NCBI RefSeq assembly: GCF_905220415.1
Contig: NC_059538.1
Location: forward strand, 7,440,001 to 7,504,000
DNA: 64,000 nucleotides
DNA from: Colias croceus
Lineage: Eukaryota > Arthropoda > Insecta > Lepidoptera > Pieridae
Direction of reading: 5' to 3'
Shown here in pieces: positions 38,058 through 50,400 of the stretch. The notes under the pieces were generated by a model. The model saw nothing but the letters and a program-made list of their open reading frames with translations. It ran no database searches and had not been told where the DNA came from. Made by a program: the position numbers and the translations under genes. Every line of letters starts with the position of its first letter. The stretch's first letter is position 1.

Positions 38058-41000
38058 TAAAAAACTAACGAATTAAATGACTCTACATTGAAAATTACGT
38101 GTAGCTAAACAATATTTAAGTCTAATATTTTTTTATATACTGTTACTGCTTGTTCATAATATTATGTTTACAGTTTAGCCATATATAATAAAACATATCT
38201 CAAATATCATTTCTATATTAATCTTTAATAGGTACATAACAGAAATAGAGTCTCCATTTTATCTTCAGGTGGTGTTTACCCGTTAATTACAAGCTCTCGT
38301 TATTAAAAGATAAATTATGTAGGTATATGCATAAGCAGTGTATAGATAAGTATAAAGAAACAGTAGGCACTAATTTTCTAAGCAGGTAAGAGAGCTCTAT
38401 GATAATATTACATAGCACACGTCCTCTTGACATCAACGACTCGAAGTACCATTGAACATAACAGACCATTGGCTTGGAATTAAGGAGTGACTAGTTTAAA
38501 TGAACATATAAGAAGCATTTACAAAAGCTCTTACGCGCACGTGACGCAGAATAAGGGAAATAATGGGGTAAGTCGGTAAGTACTTGATAATAAAACGATC
38601 TTTATAGGAACATATGCAATTTGCACTTAAAAATGCCTTGACACGAATAGCCTTTGATTCTTTTATTGGCGGAATCTTTAGTACACTTTGTAGAATAGTT
38701 ACATTTTGTTTAAAATCAGCCATATTATTAGACATAGTAGTAAAGTTTTGTTAATGCCAATAATACTAGTACGCACTTCATATTGATTATAGGTTCCTAT
38801 CACAGGTTCCTATTTATAGTACTATATAAGCTTTTATTTAAAATAAAAAGAGGTAAGTAATAAAGTATTATTGCGTGTGAAGCTTTAAATATTTTACCCA
38901 TAAAACGACCACGACTATAAATAAGTTGTGATGTATTTAATAAACAAAAAGGTTCTACAACCTTCACAATATTATTCCTATCCACCCACCCAAGCGATGA
39001 ATGGGTAAATAAATACTTTCTTAGTGGTTAATCAGAGCTTTTGAAAATAGAAGATACATTTGTTACTCCCTCATTCATTTCATCATTATAATCTCATTTT
39101 TTTAAGTGAACGTTGCTTTTTAAAACCCTTCAGGTTTCACTCATTACCTAAAGCTTTAACAGTTCAGTCCTTGTTAAATCAATGACTCGTGAGAAGATTT
39201 AACCGTCTTGCATCCGCTCAATACGGTCCGAGTTAGTCAGGGGAAATGAACATAGCATATTCTTTGATTTTTACGCAACAATGAATGATTCGGATAATTA
39301 TACGCTCGAACAATGAACGTCGCGGAGTTGACTTGAATGCGTGGCGATAACAACGAGTTCGCATTAGCCCTCTTTAGAGTCAAAAGTTAAGAGCGAAAGA
39401 AAATCGCCGCATCAGGGGTCCTTGTACTTCCGTTTGGTTTCGGATTTCGCGCCATTGTTTTGGGCAAGGGCGCCAAGCGTCGGGCCATGTAGTGGCTTTG
39501 TTTGGAATCTGTTATAGTTTGGTGACAAGTGTTCGTATGGATTTTATTGTATCCATTGAAAAAACTTATTTTTATTCCATTTTGAAGAATTTTACAATTG
39601 TGTAGGTTTTAGGTATTTAGACAACCTATGCGAACATCACAACAATCGCTTTTTATTTTGAAACAAGTTTTTGTAATGATTTAAGGCGTTATAAAATATT
39701 GGGTACTTAAAATATGTATGAATGATAAAAATACTGTATAGTATATAATTTTAACAAGTTTTACTTTTTTCATACATAAAATTAAATCCGTCTAAGTATA
39801 GCATTTTACCTAAAGAAATAATTAATATAACGTCGACACGCGCGACTACGGAAACAATTCATTTAATCTTCTATATTCTTTTTAATACCTACTTTATGAA
39901 TTCATATTTAAGAAAAATATCTACAATTCACTGTTTTGCGCTTAAAGAATTTCACGATTCCCCGTTATTAACGGGCCCTTTCATCAATTCTTTTGTGGTC
40001 CCATAATGACTGTGATTTAGGAAATAATCGCCATTCTCTTAGCGCCTGGGGTAACATTTTATTGTACTTAACACGATACCTGTGAGAAAAGACGTTTGGT
40101 ACTTGAATCTATTTTATTAAACGTAAATATTTATTTATTTTTCGTTGGATTTCGTAAGTAGAGCCAGTTAGTAAGTATTTTTTTATAATTAAACTTTTCA
40201 GTAAAGATAGAAGATTGGATTGGATCTTTATTACCTACTACCCACTAAGTAACTTGGTAAGTTTTCTCTATTTTGACGATTCAAACGCAATTCAAATTCA
40301 AATATTTTATTTCATGAACATGGGTACAATTCTGGTGATTTCCAGCCATATCCTACCCGTCAAAGCATATGGAATTACAAATTATAAAATACCAATTAAT
40401 AATATTATCCTAAAGTTCAATATTAAATATTATATTATGAAATTCGCAAAACGCGCTTCTAAACGAAGTCTAGTTAAATAAATATATGTTGAGTTTGATT
40501 TTGAAGTTACCTGCTGACAAGCTTAGGTACTCATATCTGGGGGCACGGTAGTGCCCCCGCCAAGACGAAAGACGAGCCAAGCGAAAGCGAAGCGCACGGG
40601 CACTACCTACCTTTTCTCGAAGCGTACTACAAGAACTATTATTGTATACCTAACACAAAAGTAATGAACAGTGAATTAATTTTTCACCTTACGCCGATGT
40701 GAATGTAGCGAAATGGCCAAGCCACATATTTTGACTAAGGTGTAGAGTTTGTGAAGTTAGGCCTTGTAGAGTTAGGGCGAGTACCTAGTGTTAGAAGCTT
40801 GGCTCTACATGAGATCTGATAACTTTTTGACAGTGCGAGTTATATGGGCTCGTCTTGGCAACATTTTACATGAAAATGTTTTTGGTGGGATTATATTATG
40901 TTAAAATTTGTAGCAGCACACTAAAAATAAAAATTAACACAAAATTCTTTCTGGACAACACAATCCCCAGATAATTTTCTTATTTATGTAATAATCTTAA

Positions 41001-42427
41001 TTCATCGCACCTTTGTTTGGAAAGGCGGGTGAGTTTTATTAAATTACGGCTTTCACAAATTATATAGAAATAATAATTCGGTGGGGCGCGGAGGCGGCGC
41101 TATGGGGGGCTGCAGTTTTAATTAAACCCTAAATTATTGTTCACCTTCATTAATTCTTGTGCTCCTGGTCGGGAATACTAATGAGTTTCTACTTTTTTTA
41201 CCGATCCTTGTTACTAACTTACCATAAAAGCCTTAACTCTTCGTGTTTGATCGGGGAATGTTACATCGCGTCATATTCCCTTCACGCTTAACATACTCAT
41301 TTGATTTGCAGTCCATGTATGTATATGAACACGGTTAATAAACAATTAATTAACTCCGACTTAATTAATAAGGGTTTTTGTACTGTCTCTATAACATGGA
41401 TTTACGAAGGATATCAGATGCGGATTGCGGTCAAAAACTTTTATATAGTGGTTTTGAATATACTTAGTTATCCGTAGAATTATCTGACGCCTAGGTAGGT
41501 AATTCAAGAAAATAATTGCGATGAACTGATGTTTATAGATATTACATGGAAATTATATCATTAAAATATACGTAATTATATACACCAAACAACTAAAAAA
41601 ATTATTTGGTAGTAGGTAGACAGTCACCTAAAATAGCCAATGTAATGAGGGCACGACTCCCAATTTCTTACAGCAATTCTTACCAAACATATATATAACG
41701 GCACGCGCTTGCGGTTGTATTTCATCGAATTTTCCACGGTTATTTATTTATTTATTAAGGGTCGTAATAAATTGCGTTAAGTGGGGGCGGCCGGAGTCCC
41801 GCGGGGCGCTGCAGGGGAGCCTATAACCTCGGGAAAAACGCGCCTGGGCCATAAGTGCCTTTCTACACAAGCCTATATTACACTGTCGATACCTAAGGGT
41901 TGCGAACTAATACAAGCGCAATTTACTTCAATGAGCCTCCATTGTCGTTTGATGGAAAGTTTTCATATGATATTAAATGTGTTATTGGACTTTATTGATA
42001 GGTTTATTCGTTTAAATGAACTGTTTCTGTATTTCAATAACTTGTTTTGTTTTCCTTGACCACTATTTGTTCTTATTTGCCTTTAGGTATACACGTAGAA
42101 TTGTAGCATATTCTGAAGTACAAAGTTGCTCACAAAAAACGTTAACAGTTCTTTTTTTTTGATACAAGTAGAAATTCAATCATTACACTTAGGTACAGTA
42201 GTAATTCTCAATTTGTTCTAGGCTCTAGAATAATTAATTGGGAAATGGGAGTAGAGACCAGTCTCAGAATAGGTATTACATAGGGGGTACCTACACTGAA
42301 AGTCCAAGATTGATAAACCTACAAACAAACAGATAATTTTCTTAGAAGTTATCCTTACATAGGTAGACATTGATTAAACTGGGAGAATCTCAACATCAAA
42401 ACAAGTTAAGAGTAAAAAAGGAAAAGT
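38058..42427. other. gene desert with scattered GC-richer blocks
   Basis: No gene seen. A non-repetitive stretch of balanced composition lies at about 39180-39520. A GGGGGCAC/GTGCCCCC hairpin lies at about 40541-40560 in a repeat-like patch. GC-rich blocks lie at about 41080-41115 and 41780-41850. Near 40285-40500 an AT-rich block with 'aattcaaattcaaatatttt' looks like an old retroelement 3' end. Confidence 0.4.
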
Positions 42428-42532
42428 AATACATTTTTTTTATTCATAACATTGTAGGCAAATAGGTTATTGAGGTCATAACCTATTTAGTACCTATTTT
42501 CCAACAATATTATGAATAAAAAAAATGTAATG
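42428..42532. repeat. 105-bp imperfect fold-back
   Basis: The left half 'acattttttttattcataac' is answered at the right by 'gaataaaaaaaatgtaat', and the centre by 'aataggttat' and 'ataacctatt'. The arms are about 45 bases with a few mismatches. It could be a tiny fold-back MITE. Confidence 0.6.
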
Positions 42533-43305
42533 AAAAAGATTTTGGTACATTAAAAATTCGCATCGGAACTTACTCTTTGAAAATAAGAAATTTAATGAAC
42601 ATTATTTATGAACAGCATTATTGATGAGACATATTTTATAAATTAATCAAACAATTTTCCACTGATACAATCTAGCTGATAACTAAGCGAAGTAGCAGAA
42701 ATTATCATTATCTATTCCTTTGCTGTATGGAGTCAATAGAGCTGATTGGCAAAATCTTGATAACAACCCCCGTACAGGAGTCGCTTAATGTGCTTCTTGT
42801 CGTGACTAGCATTTTGCTATTATCAAGGCTTATTTAGCTACCCTTGTATTCAGAAATTTATGATATTAATTTATACACTATTTTATTGCTATACAACACA
42901 CAACATTTGAATTAGGAGTCATTGTGCCTTGCAGTGAAGAGAAAGCTAGGCATTAGTTACGTTGAATAATTATGATAATTGTTAAATATTTTTTTAAGAC
43001 ATCATTCACTGAATAAAAATTAAGCAAGGTGTACTAAAAATAATATTCTAAAACAACTTCATGCTTTATGGAAATTGTAGTCGAAAGCTTTATTGTAAAC
43101 GGACTCTATGACTCTACCTTTTGATTTTTGCTAATTTTACGGTTTACATATTATTAACTGAATCGTGGTTGATGTAAACTTTGCTATTGACTTGTTTGCA
43201 TAACCGTTGGCATAACCTAATTGTGCACAAATATAAAAGTCAAGAATAAAACACCATATTATGGAGGTATATAACTCAAATAGAAAAAAAAACAAATCGA
43301 TTATT

Positions 43306-43476
43306 ATAATAGGTATATATATAAATCTCGTGTCACAATGTTTGTCCTCAATGGACTCCTTAACCACTTAACCGATTATAATAAAATTCGCACACCATAT
43401 GCAGTTCGATCCAACTTGAGAGATAGGATAGTTTAAACATGTAGGTACCACGGGCGAAGCCGGGGCGGACCACTAG
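43306..43476 (+). mobile_element. short Helitron-like element
   Basis: It ends 'cgggcgaagccggggcggac' then CACTAG before T, as in the copy ending at 26222. The start is worn ('tatatatataaatctcgtgtc') and the exact 5' edge is uncertain. Confidence 0.65.
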
Positions 43477-44208
43477 TAATAGGTATATAAACAGATTTTG
43501 GGGTAATTTCAGAAGCTTATTATTCATGAATCGGAAAAGTCACTCAAAAAATAAGCTTATAGAAAAGTGGAAACCATCGCTTTTTAAAAAAATCGATTAA
43601 AAATTATCTTTAGTAAATAACGATTTATAAATATAGAGGTAGATACTCATAATATAATAAGATAAATTTAAATGATAGTCCACCGTTCAGTACACTGTTA
43701 AACGACCAATTTGTCACGGAGCTGCTTTCTCGTGAGCACTTTCAGAATTCGTTTTTGATAGCATTGTACTGTTTTCAAAATGGATGCAATTCGTCGCATC
43801 CGATCAGCCTCGGGCGGCGTTTTTGATGTGCTTTTTGTGTACCTAAGGTTTTTTTAAGGTACTCACTAGTTGAATTACTATTACAGTATGAGTTATCAAC
43901 TAGAAATATGTCCATAAACCATGCTTTAACTATTACCACAGAATACTTAATACCACATAATACTACTACTTTAGCAGCATCCTTCACTTCAACGTAAATT
44001 GTGATTAAGGGGATGCTTAAAGTAGCCTTCTTGAATATCTCATATACCAAATGTATTTGTACAGGTACAGCATAAATTCAAAACATCAAGACATTCTTAT
44101 CATTTAAATTCTGTTCATGTAAAATGTTGCTGATTGCCCACATGACAAAGAAATACCTTCATTAGCATGAACGTTGTCTTGTACGGACAGAGCTCCTTAC
44201 ATCCATAG
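43477..44208. other. no gene seen
   Basis: AT-rich intergenic sequence with no motif that I recognise. Confidence 0.5.
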
Positions 44209-44419
44209 TCCATACTAATATTATAAATGCAAAAGTAACTCTGTCTGTCTGTCTGTTACTCAATCACGCCTTAACTACTGAACCAATTTGCATGAAATTT
44301 GGTATAGAGATATTTTGATACCCGAGAAAGGACATAGGATAGGTTTTATCCCGGAAATGCTACGGGAACGGGTACGGTTTTCTTTGAAAACGCGGGCGAA
44401 GCCGCGGGCGGAAAGCTAG
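44209..44419 (+). mobile_element. Lep1-type Helitron, copy 1
   Basis: TCCATACTAATATTATAAAT at the start, a CTGT microsatellite, 'tgaaccaatttgcatgaaat', 'cccgagaaaggacatagg', and an end 'gcgggcgaagccgcgggcgg' then AAAGCTAG before T. This matches the lepidopteran non-autonomous Helitron family I know as Lep1. Confidence 0.8.
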
Positions 44420-44894
44420 TTATAAATAAATAAAAAAAATTACATCGTCATATTGAAAGAGTACCTTCAAGTGAAATTAGTTTATTGTCATATGAAGTAT
44501 AAAAGAAATCAAAAAGGAACAAATTAATGAATACCATTTTCGGTACCGCAAATGCAAATCATTGGCCTACGGTAAGCAAAAAGGGCTAAACCGTCAATCG
44601 TCATCGTTTTATACTTGAGTCCGTTTCGAATCGCTCCATTTCGATTCCGTTTTTGCTGCGGCATGTGGCAACACCGCCGAGTTCTGTCGATTTCTTATTA
44701 TTAATTACCTTCTTTTGTGCTGCCATATTCTAATCGATCTTTGATTGTGATAGTCAAATAATAGATGCACTTAATGATTTCTTAGTTAAAACGGAATGAT
44801 GTTTTAGGTTTTGGATGGGTTATGAAGTTTGAAAAACATTAATGATGAGAATCGTTCTGTTTGTACCTATCGACGATTTATGTTAGAATTTTAA
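44420..44894. other. balanced-composition intergenic stretch, possible regulatory element
   Basis: About 44540-44770 is free of repeats and less AT-rich than its surroundings. It includes an ATGCAAAT octamer (the POU-factor consensus) near 44553. No ORF; regulatory status is a guess. Confidence 0.3.
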
Positions 44895-45121
44895 TCCATA
44901 CTAATATTATAAATGCGAAAGTAACTCTGTCTGTCTGTCTGTCTGTTACTCAATCACGCCTTACCTAACTACTGAACCAATTTGCATGAAATTTGGTATA
45001 TAGATATTTTGATACCCGAGAAAGGACATAGGCTATTTTTTATCCCGGAAATCCCACGGGAACGGGAACTATGCGGGTTTTTCTTTAGACTGCGCGGGCG
45101 AAGCCGCGGGCGGAATGCTAT
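44895..45121 (+). mobile_element. Lep1-type Helitron, copy 2
   Basis: Same start, microsatellite and interior as the copy at 44209, with an A before the TC. The terminal CTAG has changed to CTAT. Copies 1 and 2 are in the same orientation with starts 686 bp apart. Confidence 0.8.
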
Positions 45122-45887
45122 TTAATTATAATTCTCTTATATGATAAAAACCTAGGTAGCTATATTAACAAGTGAACTTCGATGTTCTGAAAGAAACAGC
45201 AATCGGTATCATCGGCCATATAATATTAATATAAATAATATTCTGTATCACAAAGAAGATAATATAAAAATAAACACTTATTTCCCTTATTCCTCCTCAC
45301 AACAGTTTTGCTCACTTACTTTCTTCCTAAAGATATTACAATTGCACATTGATATCTCACATAACATTTTCTATGCTCTGCTGACAAAATCACGAACTGA
45401 AATATTCAATGACACTAATTGTTCGCGCAGTGCCGTGTACACAGCCGCATGCGCTCATTAAACCGCGCACGCTCACTTGATGCGCGGGCGCCGACGTGTA
45501 TAAATTGCTCAATTTACTTCCGAGCAAATGGCGTATTAAATTATTATCGCATATCATGTATGCGTGTATGTTCGGCTCCTTGAGTACGCTTTCATGAAAC
45601 CTCAGCAGGGGTTAGAGATGATACCCTTATCCTTATGGGCTGGATAAATATACGACGCGTCCTGGTTTGTTTCGACGTTGCGTTAGTTTGCGATTTTATT
45701 AATGTTACTAATTAATTGTTTGTGAACATGATTTTAATGCAGAAATCATTCGCAAAGATCTTGTTTTATCTGTAATAAGAAATTGTATTTGTTTGTAGGA
45801 ACTCGTATTAGCCCGTCAACTTGTAAGTAGTTTGTAAACTACCGAAGCACTAAAAGGTTCTTCCTCTGTGGCTGCTTCTTGCTATTA
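45122..45887. other. no gene; GC-richer patch
   Basis: About 45420-45520 is GC-rich ('gcgcgggcgccgacgtgtat' followed by an AT step), possibly regulatory. Nothing else is recognised. Confidence 0.4.
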
Positions 45888-46082
45888 GTGCTGATTTACA
45901 CAGGGTCAGTAGACGAGTCAGTCGCGGTGCCGAATTTCGGCGCCGCGACTGACTTTAACTGTTTACATAGACTTCAAGCCTCTGTACTGACTTCAAATCT
46001 GTTTACACAGGGTTTTTTTTTCGGGTCAGCACTGATTTGCCTCGAATTTGTAGTCAGTTACTGACCCTGTGTAAATCAGCAC
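45888..46082. mobile_element. 195-bp MITE with nested palindrome
   Basis: Perfect inverted ends GTGCTGATTTACACAGGGTC, continuing AGTA, at both sides. Inside is a 39-bp near-perfect palindrome (45916-45954) with an AGTCAGTCGCGG arm. A clear target duplication was not found, so the superfamily is not assigned. Confidence 0.75.
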
Positions 46083-47021
46083 ATACCTTCAGAATAATAT
46101 TTTTAACTCTGTGAGGTTTAGCCTACGAGGTTTAACCTACGTCAGCTCAAATATTTTTTTGGAATATTGAAGCATTCTGGAACAAAGAGTTGATGGCCGA
46201 TGGTAATATTGTGACAAACTAGAGGCAGCGAAATTGTTCACATTTCGGGACAACATCTCCGGCCTACCCAACTTTTTCAACGCACACTGAGGACTGTAGA
46301 TAGTTGTTGTCAAAAATCCAAGACAGAATGACGATTCCCGAATCCGAATCTAATTTCGTTTAAATCATTGCCGGCAAAAAGTCTATCATTGGATGATGTC
46401 GGCGAGCTCATAGGGCCAGATATCAATAGTCATGGCCCGCTGACAGACCACAGCGGGACCGAATTAATTACATCAGATACTGTTATAAAGGGCAAGAGGT
46501 GAACGATCATTTTACTCTGAATCTACTTCATTAAATAATGCTTGTAGTAGATTGGAGTCTATTAGAAACAACTATTCGTAATGATAAGTACACTTATTGT
46601 TGTAGGTTGAATTGGCGAAATGAAATACGGTGAGGAGAGTAAAACCATCGGAATGAACAGTACCTACTTATAGAGAAATGCTTGTAGAGTAAATGCGTGC
46701 TAATTACAATCGACTTATCTTTAAATAGGCTATCTATATATAGTTATAATATACAATTATTCATTTAAATGGATAATTGCTTATTACTTACATAAATAAA
46801 CAGAAATTTCTTTGAGTAAAAAGTACCAATTTGAATTAAGTACCTACTTACCTGCCTCATCTTTGAGGCTTTTCTTTTTTTTATTCAAAAATAAAGGATT
46901 GTGATTTTTTTATCGAAAGTATTTTAGTACCTATCTTCTTTTCTTTCAGGTAGCATTAAAAATTTATACTCATTTGGATTGTTTTCTATACAGATGATTT
47001 GAAGTATTAGTTTATGACTTA
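46083..47021. other. no gene seen
   Basis: About 46180-46480 has balanced composition and no repeats, a candidate conserved noncoding block. The rest is AT-rich. Confidence 0.4.
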
Positions 47022-47257
47022 CTAGGTAGCTTGCCGCACGCGACTTCACCCGCGTTTTCAAATAAAAACCCGATATGTATTAATCTAATTTGGATATGGT
47101 GGACCGTCTATATGTGTGCTAAATTTTATTGAACCTAATCAGTTCAGTAGTATTTGCGTGAAAGAGTACCTAACAAACATAGGTACTTATACATACACAT
47201 ATACATATACACATACAGCCATGCTCACAAACTTTCGCATTTATAATATTAGTTGGA
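47022..47257 (-). mobile_element. Helitron-like element, minus strand
   Basis: On the minus strand it starts TCCAACTAATATTATAAATG after an A and ends with AGCTACCTAG before a T. The interior differs from the 44.2/44.9 kb copies and includes a TACACATA-type simple repeat. Confidence 0.7.
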
Positions 47258-47400
47258 TTCTTCATATTTTATAGAAATATAATATTTTTCTCTTGATAGA
47301 GAATTTAAGACTAAATAAAATACATTTTTAATAACATATAGGTAATAGGTATTAAATCACTACCACCGCTATAGGTAGGTACTAACACTAGCCTCGATGA

Positions 47401-47403
<3 letters not shown>

Positions 47404-47437
<34 letters not shown>

Positions 47438-50400
47438 CAATAGGAGGCAACAGAGCAGACGCGTCACCTGGTGGTAAGTGCTCCACGTCGCCCATATGTA
47501 CCCACGGTGCCAGAGACATTGTGAGTATGTTGCCGGCCTTTCAGGTAGGAATATGCTCTTTTCTTGAAGGTCCCCAGTTCATAGCCGTTTGGAAAAGCCG
47601 CATGAGGGAGTTTGTTCCAGATGTCTGTAGTGCGCGGGAAGAAAGACCTTTTAAAGCGCACAGTTGTAGATTGCCAACAGTCAAGGTGGTGAGGGTGGTA
47701 TTGTTGACGATGTCGTGCTGTACGGTGGTGGAACTCGGCGGCGGGTAATGTTCCAAACAACTCTTCAGAGCACTCCCCATAGTAAATGCGATAGAGAACG
47801 CATAAGGAAGCGACATCTCTTCGCAACGCCAAAGTATCGAGCCGATCGGTGAGACTTGGCTCGTTAACAAGTCGTACAGCTCTCCTTTGAATGCGGTCAA
47901 ATGGAAGGAGGTATTGTTGGGGTGCCCCGGCCCAGATGTGGGAGCAGTATTCCATGTGCGGCCTAACTTGCGCCTTATATAGCTTGAGGCGATGGTGCGA
48001 CGTGAAATACTGCCCTGCTCTACAGAGCACACCGAGTTTTTGTGAAGCCAACTTGGCTTTTCCTTCCAAGTGACAAGAAAACTGTACGTTACTCGAGATT
48101 TCGAGACCAAGGATTCCGATACTGGCTGCGGCTGAGAGAGGAGTACCCTGAAAAGTAGGAGCTATGACGAAGGGGAGCTTTTTAGCGGTAAAGGCGCATA
48201 CCTGTGTCTTTTTGGGGTTAAATTGGACTAGGTTTAGTCGGCCCCATTCTGAAACCTCTTGTAAAGAAGTTTCAATCTCAGACACAAGGTTGTTCCGGCA
48301 CTCAATGACGCGCTCCTGAGAAATATTGCTGCGGCCGGTATATACTGCATCACCAGTACTGTCATCTGCATAGCAATGAATGCTGCCGTTGAGCAGCATA
48401 TCATTGATATGCAGAAGGAACAGAGTGGGAGACAAGACACAGCCTTGTGGGACACCAGCATTCACAAGCTTAGGATCAGAGCAGGAACCGTCGACTACGA
48501 CACTCATGCTACGCTCTGTGAGGAAACTGGCGACCCACTGGCAAAGTTTCTCAGGAAGCCCATAGGAAGGAAGCTTTGCAAGAAGCGCTTTGTGCCAAAC
48601 CCGGTCAAAGGCTTTCGCTATGTCCAAGCTGACTGCTAAGGCTTCACCCTTGCTCTCGATCGCCGTTGCCCATCGATGAGTTAAGTATACAAGAAGATCA
48701 CCAGCTGAGCGACCGCGACGGAAACCGTACTGTCGGTCACTGATCAGCTGGTGTTCCTCTAGATAATTCAACAGCTGGCGATTGATAACGGTTTCCATTA
48801 TCTTGGAGAGCAAGGAGGTGATGGCTATGGGTCGATAATTGGACGGATCCGAGCGATCGCCCTTTTTCGGGATTGGGTGCACTAATGCTTTCTTCCATGA
48901 ATTCGGGAAAACGCATGTGGAGTAGGAGTGCCGGAAAAGGCGCACGAGGACCGGTGCCAACTCTGGTGCACACATCTTCAGCACAATAGGAGGAATACCG
49001 TCGGGGCCACTCGACTTGTGGACATCTAGAGCGAACAGTGCCTTACGCACAGCACTCTGGGTAAATCGGATGTCCGGCATAGAGCCCTCAACCCGTGGGA
49101 TGATAGGTGGTGAGTTCCCCATGTCATCTAAAGTCGAGTTTGCGGCAAAGAGGGAGCTAAGGAGATCAGCTTTCTCTTTTGCCGTGTGGGCCAACTGGTC
49201 ATTCTCCATGCGCAGAGATGGTAGGGACGGCTGACAGAAGTTCCCTTGCACAGCTTTGGCGAGTGCCCAAAAGGCTCGTGTTCCCGAAGGAAGTCGGGCA
49301 AGTTTCTCACCAAGCTTAGCAATATGCTCTGACTTTGCTTTTGCTATTGCTCTTTTGAAAGACCTGGAGGCCGAGTTTAGTTCTCTCTTGAGTGTACAGG
49401 CGTTTGGACCACTAGACACGAGCGCAGTAGCCCAGGCCTGGTAACAGTCTTGTTTTCGGCGCGACGCCGTTTTACAAGAGCCACCAAACCAAGGCTGGGA
49501 CTTGCCACCGACGGGCACAACAGAGTTTGGAATAAAAAGCTCCATCCCCTGAAGTATCACATCAGCAACAGAGTCGGCACAAGTGCTAGGATCATCTGCC
49601 GAGAAGCAAACACGGCCCCAGGGATAGGATGAAAAGAATGTACGCATCCCATCCCAGTCTGCTGACTTGTAGTGCCAAACGCGACGGCGGCCATTACAAT
49701 GAGGTCGTGGATATCGCAGGATTGGCACCACACTCCGTATTAGGCAGTGGTCGGATGAACCTAAAGGAGCATCAACATTGACCTGATAGCCATCCGGATG
49801 AGAAGTCAGCAGAAGGTCCAACAGTGAAGGCGTATGATCCTCTACATCTGGAATTCGCGTGGGCGATGCTACCAGTTGAGTGAGACCATATGCAAGAGCA
49901 AAGTCATGGACAGATTTACCCGCATGATCAGTGGTACGAGACTGGAGCCATTCAACATGATGAGCGTTGAAATCACCAAGGACCACAATTTCGGCGGAAG
50001 GAATCTGTAGGAGCATGGTATCAGCAGCGGATTGTATATGTTCGAAGAGTCGGTCGGTTTCATCATTACCGCTGTGGGATCTGTAGAGGCACGCATAGAC
50101 GCGGGGGTGGTCATCGCAATCTACGCGTAACCAAAGGATGGATAGATCCCTACCTTCAAGATAACCGAGGCGTCGAAAGCAGATATCGTTCCGGATGAAT
50201 GCGCAAACACCAGCGCGGGGTATAAAGTTGTGCTCCAGATTGTATCCTGGGTAATTGAGATATGATGTATTAGAAGGGGAAGATATCTGCGTTTCGGTTA
50301 AAAAGAGCAAGGCCGGCTTGGCCGTCTCAAGATGGTAATGGACGGCGTTGATGTTAGAGTGTAAGCCCCTTATATTACAGAAATTCACGCAGTGCGTGTA

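Noticed and set aside
47406..47435. Poly-T as simple low-complexity sequence
   Set aside because: It sits right after the stop of the minus-strand retroelement protein and is its poly-A tail.
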